Positions 50,505 to 58,641 of a DNA stretch of 64,000 bases are shown here, piece by piece (position 1 is the stretch's first letter; each line of letters begins with the position of its first letter). The notes under the pieces are model-generated. The model saw only the letters and a program-made list of their open reading frames with translations. It did not search any database and had not been told where the DNA came from. The position numbers and the translations under genes were made by a program. The stretch is from Luteimicrobium subarcticum (GTDB taxonomy: Bacteria > Actinomycetota > Actinomycetes > Actinomycetales > Cellulomonadaceae): NCBI RefSeq assembly GCF_002798015.1, contig NZ_PGTZ01000013.1:60404-124403 (forward strand), in the 5' to 3' direction.

Positions 50505-52744
50505 GGTGTTCTCCTCGGTTGCTGTGATGGGTGTGGGGGCGGGGGCGAGGCGGCGTCGCGCGGCCTACCATCCGGCCACTCGTCCCTCGGGGCCTCTCGC
50601 CAGGCCCGGCCACGGCCGCGCGACACCGCCTCGCCCCCGCCCTCCGCGTCCGATGCCGCGAACCGGGCGACGTCCGCCCAGGTGTCGACGTCCGCGCTGA
50701 GGCCGTCCGGGTCGGGGACCTCGGCGCAGGCCAGGGGCGCGACGAGCGCGCGGACCGACGCGCCGTGCAGCCCGTCGGTGCGGGACGCCGCGAGCGCCGC
50801 CAGCGCGTCGTCGAGCGCCGGACGCGCGTAGACGCCCACGAGCCACTGCGCGCGCCCGTCGCGGACGAGGAACGCGCCGTCGTCCGTCCGCGCGGCCGCG
50901 GCGAGTAGCAGCGGCACGGCACCCGCAGCCCGCGGGACGTCGCACGCGAGCACCAGGACACGGTCGGCCGACGCCCGACGATCGTCACCGCGGGCGCGCG
51001 TCTGCTCGGCGTCCAGCGCTGCCAGGCCCGCGGCGATCCCGGCGGCCGGGCCGCCGAACGGCGGGTCCTCGCGGGTCAGGACGGCGCGGTCGCCGACGTC
51101 GTCCGCCAGGTCGTCCGGCCCGACGACGACGACCCGAACCGCTCCGGACGCCGCACGCAGCGCGTGCTCGAGCAGGGTTCCGCCGGCGACGTCGACGCCG
51201 GGCTTCGAGGTCCCGAGCCGCTCGGCGCGGCCCCCGGCGAGGATCACGGCGTCGTAGACCGGGTCCGGCGGGAGGGGTCGGTCGGCCCGAGCGGCGCCCG
51301 TCGTCCGGGTGCCCGCCGCACCCGTCGTCACACCGGTCTCGGTCGGCGCGGCGCTCACGCGACCTGCACCCGGGAACCAGCGCACCGGCACCGCGTCACC
51401 GGGGGCGACGGTGTCCACGTCCGGGCCGACGAGCGCGATCCCGTCCGCTGCGGCGAGCGACGACAGCTGGTGCCCGTCGCCGGCTCGTGCGGCCCGGCCG
51501 TCGGGCAGGGCGCGGACGGGCACTACCTGGACTCGTCCGGGCGGCGACGACCAGCCGTCCGTGACGCGGACGGTCTCGGGCACCTCGGCGGAGACGGTCT
51601 CTGCGGAGACGACGGACAGCCCGCGCAGCCGGTCGATCATCGGGCGGGCGAACAGCTCGAACGACGCGGACGCCCCTGTCGGGTTGCCCGGTGCGGCGAC
51701 CCAGGGCACACCGCGCCAGCGGGCGAGGCCCTGCGGCTTCCCGGGCGCCATGCCGACGGTCACGACCTGCGCGTCGGTCACGCGCGGCGAACCGGCAGAG
51801 CCGTCGAGCAGGTCACGCACGACGTCGTGCGCCCCGACGCTCACCCCGCCCGTCGTGACGATGAGGTCGGCGCCCGCGGCCACGGCGTCGTCGAGCGCCG
51901 CCGCGAGCGCCGCCGGGGTGTCGCCGACGCCCCCGCGACGCCATGACCGGGCGCCCGCCTCCCGGGCCGCTCCCGCGAGCAGGACGGAGTTCGCGTCGGG
52001 GATCCGTCCGGCGGCGAGGGGCTCTCCTGCGGGGACGAGCTCGTCGCCTGTCGACAGCACCGCGACCAGGGGGGTGCGGTGGACGGGCAGCGTCCCGTGC
52101 CCGACGGCGGCGGCGAGCGCCGCGAGCCGGGAGGTCACGACGTCACCGGCGTGCGCGACCACGGTCCCTGCCGTGACGTCCTCGCCGGCCCGACGCACGT
52201 GGGGACGGTCGCCGGGTCCGGGGGCGGGGACGTCGACGGCCGCGGACGCCGCTCCCACGACGGCGTCCGGCGTCCCGGGCTGCGCCGGTCGTTCCGCCCA
52301 CCCGCGCGTGCGTTCGACGGGCACGACCACGTCGGCGCCCGCGGGCAGCGGTGCACCGGTCATGACGCGGACCGCCTCGCCCGGCCCGACCGTCCCGCCG
52401 TACGACGACCCGGCCGGCACGTCTCCGACGACCCGCAGCGTCACCCACCCGTCGAGGCGCACGTTGTCGACGTCATCGCGCGCAGACGAGGTGCGGAACG
52501 TGCGCCTCGGCGGGGGCGGGGGCGGGGCGTCGGGCTCGGCGACGGAGGGGGCTGCGGGGCGGGCGAGGGCGTACCCGTCCATCGCGACGGTGTCGAACGG
52601 CGGTACGGCGAACCGCGCGGCGACGTCCGCCGCGAGGACGGCCCCGACGGCCTCGTCGAGGGGCACGTCGTCCACGGGCAGCGGCCGGACGAGCGCGAGC
52701 GCGCGGACGAGGTGCTCGTCGACGGTCCGGGACGGGCGGGTCAT
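50501..52744 (-). CDS. moeA-mobA: MoeA-MobA fusion (molybdopterin molybdotransferase / cofactor guanylyltransferase)
   Basis: A 747-residue bifunctional enzyme. Residues 1-440 match MoeA: DEAVGAVLAADV, PPFDTVAMDGYA, VLSTGDEL, TTGGVSVGAHDV and PGNPTGASASFELF; it inserts molybdate into adenylylated molybdopterin. Residues about 500-700 match MobA: VILAGGRAERLG, the Lys of TSKPGVDV, and CDVPRAAG; it converts the cofactor to the guanine dinucleotide form needed by DMSO-reductase-family enzymes such as nitrate reductase. A Pro-rich loop (PPPPPPRR near residue 75) interrupts the MoeA domain. The gene is divergent from the nitrate-assimilation operon. Confidence 0.92.
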   Translation of the reverse strand: MTRPSRTVDEHLVRALALVRPLPVDDVPLDEAVGAVLAADVAARFAVPPFDTVAMDGYALARPAAPSVAEPDAPPPPPPRRTFRTSSARDDVDNVRLDGWVTLRVVGDVPAGSSYGGTVGPGEAVRVMTGAPLPAGADVVVPVERTRGWAERPAQPGTPDAVVGAASAAVDVPAPGPGDRPHVRRAGEDVTAGTVVAHAGDVVTSRLAALAAAVGHGTLPVHRTPLVAVLSTGDELVPAGEPLAAGRIPDANSVLLAGAAREAGARSWRRGGVGDTPAALAAALDDAVAAGADLIVTTGGVSVGAHDVVRDLLDGSAGSPRVTDAQVVTVGMAPGKPQGLARWRGVPWVAAPGNPTGASASFELFARPMIDRLRGLSVVSAETVSAEVPETVRVTDGWSSPPGRVQVVPVRALPDGRAARAGDGHQLSSLAAADGIALVGPDVDTVAPGDAVPVRWFPGAGRVSAAPTETGVTTGAAGTRTTGAARADRPLPPDPVYDAVILAGGRAERLGTSKPGVDVAGGTLLEHALRAASGAVRVVVVGPDDLADDVGDRAVLTREDPPFGGPAAGIAAGLAALDAEQTRARGDDRRASADRVLVLACDVPRAAGAVPLLLAAAARTDDGAFLVRDGRAQWLVGVYARPALDDALAALAASRTDGLHGASVRALVAPLACAEVPDPDGLSADVDTWADVARFAASDAEGGGEAVSRGRGRAWREAPRDEWPDGRPRDAASPPPPHPSQQPRRTP

Positions 52745-52849
52745 GTGCTCACCGTAGGACCGCGGAGCGGCTCCGGCCGTCGGTGCCCGGTCGCAGCCGA
52801 CGGCGCGGCGGAACTCTCACACGTGCCCCCGGCGACCTGTGCGCAAACC

Positions 52850-52887
52850 CTTACGGACGGGAAACTGCGGCCGCGCGGCAGCGAAAC
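52850..52887 (+). promoter_or_regulatory. Candidate GlnR box before narK
   Basis: CTTAC-n6-GAAAC-n6-CGCGC-n6-GAAAC reproduces the spacing of the actinobacterial GlnR consensus (gTnAC-n6-GAAAC-n6-gTnAC-n6-GAAAC), with both GAAAC half-sites exact (52861-52865 and 52883-52887) and the second GTnAC lost. It is centred about 40 nt before the start site implied by the TAGCGT at 52898-52903. Confidence 0.68.
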
Positions 52888-52897
52888 ACGCGCTTCC

Positions 52898-52903
52898 TAG
52901 CGT
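52898..52903 (+). promoter_or_regulatory. -10 element of the narK promoter
   Basis: TAGCGT fits the host consensus and lies 11 nt after the GlnR-like box, so activator and polymerase would be in contact. The transcript leader before narK would be about 50 nt, with GAGGAG as ribosome-binding site. Confidence 0.6.
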
Positions 52904-52960
52904 CGTGCCTCACCAGCCGTCCCGCGCCGTCCCGGCGCCCGCCGCACGAGGAGCACGCGC

Positions 52961-54433
52961 ATGTCCCTCCCCACGAACGGCCTCACCGAGACCGCACCGC
53001 CCGGCACGACCGCCGCGCCCGGCACCACGTCACCACCCGGAACGGTCGCCACGCCGGACGCGGCCGCCCCCGCGTCCGCACCGGGACGCCGCCGCCTGGG
53101 CGGCCGCTGGATCGAGCACTGGGACCCCGAGGACCCGACGTTCTGGCACGACGGTGGCCGACGCGTCGCGCGCCGCAACCTGTGGGTCTCGATGTTCGCG
53201 GAGTTCCTCGGGTTCTCCGTGTGGGCGCTGTGGTCGATCGTCGTGCCGCAGCTCGGCGCGGCGGGGTTCACGTTCACGGTGGACCAGCAGTTCTGGCTCG
53301 TGTCGATCCCGAGCCTGGTCGGCGCGACGCTCCGCATCCCGTACACGTTCGCGGTCACGGCGTTCGGTGGCCGCAACTGGACGATCGTGTCCGCCCTCCT
53401 GCTCCTCCTCCCGACGACGGCGCTCGCGATCGCGGTGCAGGACCCGAGCACGTCGTTCGGCGTCATGCTGGGCGTCGCGGCGCTCGCGGGCTTCGGCGGC
53501 GGGAACTTCGCGTCGTCCATGGCGAACATCTCGTTCTTCTACCCGGAGAAGGAGAAGGGTCGCGCCCTCGGCCTCAACGCAGCGGGCGGGAACCTCGGGA
53601 CGGCGGCCGTCCAGCTCGCCGTACCGCTCGTCATCGCGGTGGGCGCGGGCGTCCACCTGGGGCGCGCGGGACTCATGATGATCCCGTTCGTGGTCCTCGC
53701 GGCGTTCCTCGCCTGGCGGTTCATGGACAACCTCGCGACCGCCCACGCGGACGGAAAGGGCTTCGCGCTCGCGGCCCGGTCGAAGCACACGTGGATCGTC
53801 TCGTTCCTCTACATCGGCACGTTCGGGTCGTTCATCGGCTACTCGGGCGCGTTCCCCACGCTGCTCAAGACGCAGTTCCCCGAGGTGACGGTCCAGCTCG
53901 CGTTCCTGGGTGCGCTCGTCGGATCGGTGGCCCGACCGTTCGGCGGCACGATCGCGGACAAGCTCGGCGGCACGCGGGTCACCATCGCGGCGTACCTCGT
54001 CATGGCGGTCGGCGCCCTGGGCGCGATCGCAGCGCTCCGCAGCGACAGCTTCGGGCTGTTCTTCGGGTCGTTCATGGTGCTGTTCGTCGCGTCGGGCGTG
54101 GGCAACGGGTCGATCTACCGCATGATCCCCGCGATCTTCCGGTCGGCAGCGACGTCGGGCGGCCACACGGACGACGCGCCCGGCGACGCGCCGGACACCC
54201 GGGCGCGCCTCCTCGACCGGGCCCGGAAGGCCGCCGCCGGGTGCATCGGCATCGCCGGTGCGGTCGGTGCGTTCGGCGGCTTCCTCATCCCGCGCGGCTT
54301 CGCGGCGTCGAAGAACCACGCCGGCAGCCTCGTCCCGGCCCTGTGGGTGTTCATCGCGGTCTACGTCGTGATGAGCGTCGTCACCTGGGCCGTGTACGCG
54401 CGGGGTTCCCGCCGCACCGGCGACACGATCTGA
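52961..54433 (+). CDS. narK: Nitrate/nitrite transporter NarK (MFS)
   Basis: A 490-residue major-facilitator protein with about twelve hydrophobic segments after a Thr/Pro-rich cytoplasmic tail of 40 residues. Nitrate-porter signatures are present: GFGGGNFASSMANISFFYP (first NNP motif), GLNAAGGNLGTAAVQL, and the second, degenerate GxG motif near ASGVGNGSIYRM. It imports nitrate and may export nitrite. ATG 52961 has GAGGAG upstream. A candidate GlnR box and TAGCGT -10 lie before it. It is the first gene of the nitrate-assimilation operon. Confidence 0.93.
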   Translation: MSLPTNGLTETAPPGTTAAPGTTSPPGTVATPDAAAPASAPGRRRLGGRWIEHWDPEDPTFWHDGGRRVARRNLWVSMFAEFLGFSVWALWSIVVPQLGAAGFTFTVDQQFWLVSIPSLVGATLRIPYTFAVTAFGGRNWTIVSALLLLLPTTALAIAVQDPSTSFGVMLGVAALAGFGGGNFASSMANISFFYPEKEKGRALGLNAAGGNLGTAAVQLAVPLVIAVGAGVHLGRAGLMMIPFVVLAAFLAWRFMDNLATAHADGKGFALAARSKHTWIVSFLYIGTFGSFIGYSGAFPTLLKTQFPEVTVQLAFLGALVGSVARPFGGTIADKLGGTRVTIAAYLVMAVGALGAIAALRSDSFGLFFGSFMVLFVASGVGNGSIYRMIPAIFRSAATSGGHTDDAPGDAPDTRARLLDRARKAAAGCIGIAGAVGAFGGFLIPRGFAASKNHAGSLVPALWVFIAVYVVMSVVTWAVYARGSRRTGDTI

Positions 54434-54440
54434 GCGGCTC

Positions 54441-56762
54441 GTGACCGCTCCCACGACTGCCGCGCCGAGGTTTTCTGAGGCCCTCGGCGCGGCACCCACC
54501 CCGGAGGCCGCGTCGGCGGTGCGCACGCACTGCCCGTACTGCGCGCTGCAGTGCGCGATGACGCTGACGCCCGTCGTGCCCCCGGTCGCCGGCGGCCCCG
54601 GGCGCAGCCCGGCCGGGTCCGGCGCGCCGCCGGTGACCGTCGCCCCGCGCGCGTTCCCGACGAACCGCGGCGGCCTGTGCCAGAAGGGCTGGACGAGCGC
54701 GACGCTGCTGTCCGTCCCGGACCGGCTGCTGGTCCCGCAGGTCCGGGGCGCCGACGGCGCGCTGCACGACGCGACCTGGGACGCGGCCCTCGACCTGATC
54801 GCGTCGCGCGTGACCACGCTCCAGGCCGAGCACGGCCGCGGGGCGGTCGCGGTGTTCGGCGGCGGCGGCCTCACCAACGAGAAGGCGTACGCGCTCGGCA
54901 AGTTCGCCCGGACCGTCCTGCGCACGCCGGACATCGACTACAACGGACGGTTCTGCATGGCGTCGGCGGCGGCCGCGTCGAACCGGTCGCTCGGCCTGGA
55001 CCGGGGGCTGCCGTTCCCGCTCGCGGACCTGTCGGGCACCACGCACGACGGCCTCGCCCCCGGCGCGCAGGCCGTCCTGCTGCTCGGGTCGAACCTCGCG
55101 GAGACGATGCCGCCGTCGGTGCAGCACCTCGAGCCGGCGCGTGCGGCCGGCGGGCTCGTCGTCGTCGACCCGCGCCGCAGCGCGACCGCGCGCCTCACCG
55201 ACGACGGGAAGGGTGTCCACCTGCAGCCGGTGCCGGGGACGGACCTGGTGGTGCTCCTGGCGCTGCTGCACGTCGTGATCACGGAGGGTCTGGTCGACGC
55301 CGAGTACGTCGCCGCCCGGACGACGGGGTTCGACGACGTGCGGCGGTCCGTCGCGGCCTGGTGGCCCGAGCGCGCGGAGACGGTCTGCGGGGTCCCGGCC
55401 GACGAGCTGCGCCGGGTCGCCCGCCTGCTCGCGGACGCGTCCCCGGCGCGCGGCGGCCGCGGCGCGTACGTGCTGACGGGCCGCGGCGTCGAGCAGTCGA
55501 CGCAGGGCACCGCGACCGTGACGGCGGCGATCGACCTCGCGCTGTGCCTCGGCCTGGTCGGACGCGTCGGCTCCGGGTACGGCGCCGTGACCGGGCAGGG
55601 CAACGGGCAGGGCGGGCGCGAGCACGGGCAGAAGGCCGACCAGCTCCCCGGGTACCGGAAGATCGACGACCCGGCCGCGCGGGCGCACGTCGCCGCGGTG
55701 TGGGGCGTCGACCCCGACAGCATCCCCGGCCCGGGGAGGCCGGCCGTCGAGCTGCTCCGGTCGCTCGGCACGCCCGACGGCCCGCGTGCGCTGCTCGTGC
55801 ACGGGTCGAACCTCGTCGTCTCCGCCCCGGATGCCGACCGTGTGGTCGAGCGGCTCCGGTCGCTCGACCTGCTGGTGGTGTGCGACCTCGTGCCCTCGGA
55901 GACGGCGCTGCTCGCGGACGTCGTGCTGCCCGTCACCCAGTGGGCGGAGGAGGAGGGTACGACGACGTCCCTCGAGGGGCGCGTGCTGCGGAGGCGCCGA
56001 GCCGTCGACGCGCCCGGCGAGGCGCGGTCCGAGCTGTGGCTCCTCGCGGAGCTCGCGCGGCGGCTCGGGTCCGACGTCGCCTTCCCGACCGACCCCGCGG
56101 TCGTCTTCGACGAGCTCGCGCGGGCGTCCGCGGGCGGCGTCGCCGACTACTCCGGGCTGTCGCACGCCCTGCTCGACGCCGCCGACCCGGCGGAGCAGGC
56201 CGACCCGGTCGACGCGTCCGACCCGGCCGGGCACGGAGCGGCAGGGCTGCACTGGCCCGTGCCCGATGCCCACGGACCCGTCACCGGGACCCCGCGAGCG
56301 TTCCTCGACACGTTCCCCACCCCCGACGGTCGGGCACGCCTCATCGCCGTGGACCACGTCGGACCGTCCGACGACCTGCGCCCCGACGCGCCGGTCTACC
56401 TGGTGACGGGACGCGTGCTGCAGCACTACCAGTCGGGCGCGCAGACCCACCGCGTCCCCGAGCTGGAGCGCATCGTCCCGGAGCCGTTCGTCGAGCTGCA
56501 CCCCGTGCTGGGCGACCGGGTGGGCGTCGCGGACGGCGAGACGGTCGAGCTCGAGTCGGCGCGCGGCACCCTGCGTGCCCGCGCCCGGTGGACCGACCGG
56601 ATCCGCCCGGACACGGTGTTCGTCCCGTTCCACTGGGCGGGGGAGGGCTCGGTGAACCGGCTCACGACGGACGCGACCGACCCTGTCTCGAAGATGCCTG
56701 AGTTCAAGGTGTGCGCCGTCGCCGTCCGCGCGGTGCCCGCCGCCGCGGAGGGGTCCCGATGA
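54441..56762 (+). CDS. nasA: Assimilatory nitrate reductase catalytic subunit
   Basis: A 773-residue molybdopterin oxidoreductase of the NasA/NapA group. The N-terminal [4Fe-4S] ligands are Cys31, Cys34, Cys38 and Cys80 (CPYCALQC... GGLCQKGW). Downstream are YNGRFCMASAAAASNRSLG (the Mo-ligand Cys region), LLLGSNLAETMPP and TGQGNGQGGREHGQKADQLPG (shortened). It uses Mo-bisMGD to reduce nitrate to nitrite in the cytoplasm. No Tat signal is present, which supports assimilatory function. GTG 54441 lies 7 nt after the narK stop without its own ribosome-binding site. Electrons probably come from the flavoprotein encoded next. Confidence 0.92.
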   Translation: MTAPTTAAPRFSEALGAAPTPEAASAVRTHCPYCALQCAMTLTPVVPPVAGGPGRSPAGSGAPPVTVAPRAFPTNRGGLCQKGWTSATLLSVPDRLLVPQVRGADGALHDATWDAALDLIASRVTTLQAEHGRGAVAVFGGGGLTNEKAYALGKFARTVLRTPDIDYNGRFCMASAAAASNRSLGLDRGLPFPLADLSGTTHDGLAPGAQAVLLLGSNLAETMPPSVQHLEPARAAGGLVVVDPRRSATARLTDDGKGVHLQPVPGTDLVVLLALLHVVITEGLVDAEYVAARTTGFDDVRRSVAAWWPERAETVCGVPADELRRVARLLADASPARGGRGAYVLTGRGVEQSTQGTATVTAAIDLALCLGLVGRVGSGYGAVTGQGNGQGGREHGQKADQLPGYRKIDDPAARAHVAAVWGVDPDSIPGPGRPAVELLRSLGTPDGPRALLVHGSNLVVSAPDADRVVERLRSLDLLVVCDLVPSETALLADVVLPVTQWAEEEGTTTSLEGRVLRRRRAVDAPGEARSELWLLAELARRLGSDVAFPTDPAVVFDELARASAGGVADYSGLSHALLDAADPAEQADPVDASDPAGHGAAGLHWPVPDAHGPVTGTPRAFLDTFPTPDGRARLIAVDHVGPSDDLRPDAPVYLVTGRVLQHYQSGAQTHRVPELERIVPEPFVELHPVLGDRVGVADGETVELESARGTLRARARWTDRIRPDTVFVPFHWAGEGSVNRLTTDATDPVSKMPEFKVCAVAVRAVPAAAEGSR

Positions 56763-58477
56763 CGCACGGGCAGCGCGGTCAGGAGCGGCGCGGCGGACGC
56801 CGGGTCGTCGTCGTCGGGAACGGCATGGTCGGCTCACGGTTCGCCGCGGACCTGCTCGCGCACGCTGGCCAGGTGCCCGTCGAGGTCGTCGTGCTGGGCG
56901 ACGAGGAGTACGCCCCCTACAACCGGGTGCTGCTCAGCGAGGTCGTCGCCGGGAAGGTCGACGTGACCGGGCTCGACCTGCCCGAGCCCGACGACCCCCG
57001 GGTGCGGACGCACCGCGGCGCGCCCGTCGTCGCGATCGACCGGGCGGCGCGCTGCGTCCTGACGGGCGGGACGCGCCCGGGGGCCGTCGCCTACGACGTC
57101 CTGGTCCTCGCGACCGGCGCCGCCGCGCGGGTGCCCGACCTGCCGGGCCTCGAGCCGCCCGTGCGGCGCCCGGGCGCGACCCGGCACGCCGCGGAGGGCC
57201 CCGTGCTCCCGGCGGGGGTCCACGGCCTGCGGACGCTGGACGACGCGCGCGAGATCGTCGCGGCCACGGCCAACGCGCGCCACGCGGTCGTCGTCGGGGC
57301 GGGGGTGCTCGGGCTCGAGGTCGCGACCGGGCTGGCGCGTCGGGGCGTCGGGGTGACGGTCCTGCACGGCGGCCGCACCCTCATGGACCGTCAGCTCGCC
57401 GCGGACGCCGGCCACGCCGTCGCGCGCACGCTCGCCGCGCAGGGTGTCGACGTCCGCACGGGCGCCAGGACGCGGCGAGTCGTCGTCGTCGACGGGCGCG
57501 TGCGGGGGGTCGAGGTGGAGGTGGCCGGCGAGGACGAGCTCGAGCCCGTCGCAGCCGACCTGCTGGTCCTCACCGCCGGCACGGTCGCGCGCACGGAGAT
57601 CGCGTGCGCCGCGGGGCTCACGGTGGACCGCGGCGTCGTGGTCGGGGACGACCTCGCCTCGCCCGACGACCCGGACGTGTACGCGATCGGCGACTGCGCG
57701 CAGCCGCCCGAGGGCGGGTCGGGGCTGATCGCGCAGGGCTGGGACCAGTCGCGCCGGCTCGCCGCCACCCTGGCCGCACGGTTCGCGGGGTCGTCGGGCG
57801 CCGGGTCGTCGGGAGGCGGGCCGTCGAGGGGCGCCGACGCGGCGGCGGGCTCCCTGACGGGCTCCGCGGGGGCGACCTCTGGGGCGACCTCGGGGGCGAC
57901 CTCGGTGGGAGAGGGTCAGCGGCCCGTGCTCGGGACGGACGTCGTCCGCGTCAAGGCGACGGGCCTGCAGGTCGTCGCGATGGGGGTGTGCGGGGCGCGG
58001 CGCGCCCCCGACCCGGCGCAGCGCGTCGTGTCGCTCAGCGACCCGGACGGCGGCCGGTACGTCGAGGTGGTCGTCGAGGACGGCGCGCTCGTCGGCGCGA
58101 CGTGCGTCGGGTCGCCCGACGTGGGCGCGGACCTCGCGACGCTCTACACGCGCCGCACCCCGCTGCCGGCCGACCCCGCCCAGCTCCTGCTGCGGCCGGT
58201 CGCGCCCGCCGCGGTCGCGGTCACGAGCCCGACGCACATGCCGTCGCGGGCGACCGTGTGCCACTGCAACGGCGTCACCAAGGGCGACGTCGTGGCCTGC
58301 TGGAAGGACGGCGCGCGCACGGTCGAGGACGTCGCCCGGGCGACCCGTGCCACGACCGGTTGCGGCGGGTGCAAGGACGTCGTGTGCGGGCTCGTCGACT
58401 GGCTGCGTGCGGACGACGCCCGTCCCGCCGAGCCGGACCAGGCACCCACCGCCGCGTCGCCCGTCCCCACGGTCTGA
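56759..58477 (+). CDS. nasB: Nitrate reductase electron-transfer flavoprotein with BFD [2Fe-2S] domain
   Basis: A 572-residue FAD/NAD oxidoreductase: VVVVGNGMVGSRFA (FAD site), YNRVLLSEVVAG, VVVGAGVLGLEVA (NAD site), VYAIGDCAQPP, then a C-terminal BFD-like [2Fe-2S] domain with Cys501, Cys503, Cys535 and Cys538 (CHC...CGGC). It resembles the N-terminal part of NirB but lacks the sulfite/nitrite reductase siroheme domains, so it most likely delivers NADH electrons to NasA. A Gly/Ser-rich stretch of about 45 residues (SGATSGATSGATS) interrupts it near 350. ATG 56759 overlaps the nasA stop (ATGA). Confidence 0.86.
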   Translation: MTHGQRGQERRGGRRVVVVGNGMVGSRFAADLLAHAGQVPVEVVVLGDEEYAPYNRVLLSEVVAGKVDVTGLDLPEPDDPRVRTHRGAPVVAIDRAARCVLTGGTRPGAVAYDVLVLATGAAARVPDLPGLEPPVRRPGATRHAAEGPVLPAGVHGLRTLDDAREIVAATANARHAVVVGAGVLGLEVATGLARRGVGVTVLHGGRTLMDRQLAADAGHAVARTLAAQGVDVRTGARTRRVVVVDGRVRGVEVEVAGEDELEPVAADLLVLTAGTVARTEIACAAGLTVDRGVVVGDDLASPDDPDVYAIGDCAQPPEGGSGLIAQGWDQSRRLAATLAARFAGSSGAGSSGGGPSRGADAAAGSLTGSAGATSGATSGATSVGEGQRPVLGTDVVRVKATGLQVVAMGVCGARRAPDPAQRVVSLSDPDGGRYVEVVVEDGALVGATCVGSPDVGADLATLYTRRTPLPADPAQLLLRPVAPAAVAVTSPTHMPSRATVCHCNGVTKGDVVACWKDGARTVEDVARATRATTGCGGCKDVVCGLVDWLRADDARPAEPDQAPTAASPVPTV

Positions 58478-58641
58478 GCCCGGCGTCGGCCGCGACGTCT
58501 CCGCAGGTCGGCGACGTCTTTGCGCCGCGGTGTATCCGAGGCGCCGTCGCGCCCCTCCCGATCCAGTACGCGCGTCCCGGTCCTGGGACGTCCCGCGCAC
58601 GGCCGGACGCCCGGCCTCCCCGATCGAGAGGAACCACGGCC

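Noticed and set aside
46255..50988. A 1577-codon minus-strand frame across the LTD-propeller, SHOCT and MoeA-MobA regions
   Set aside because: Low-complexity Arg/Ala/Gly translation without domains and opposite three well-supported genes; a GC-skew shadow.
56759..58477. Considered as nitrite reductase NirB
   Set aside because: It lacks the siroheme/[4Fe-4S] reductase half and ends after a BFD-like [2Fe-2S] domain, so an electron-transfer subunit of nitrate reductase is the better call.
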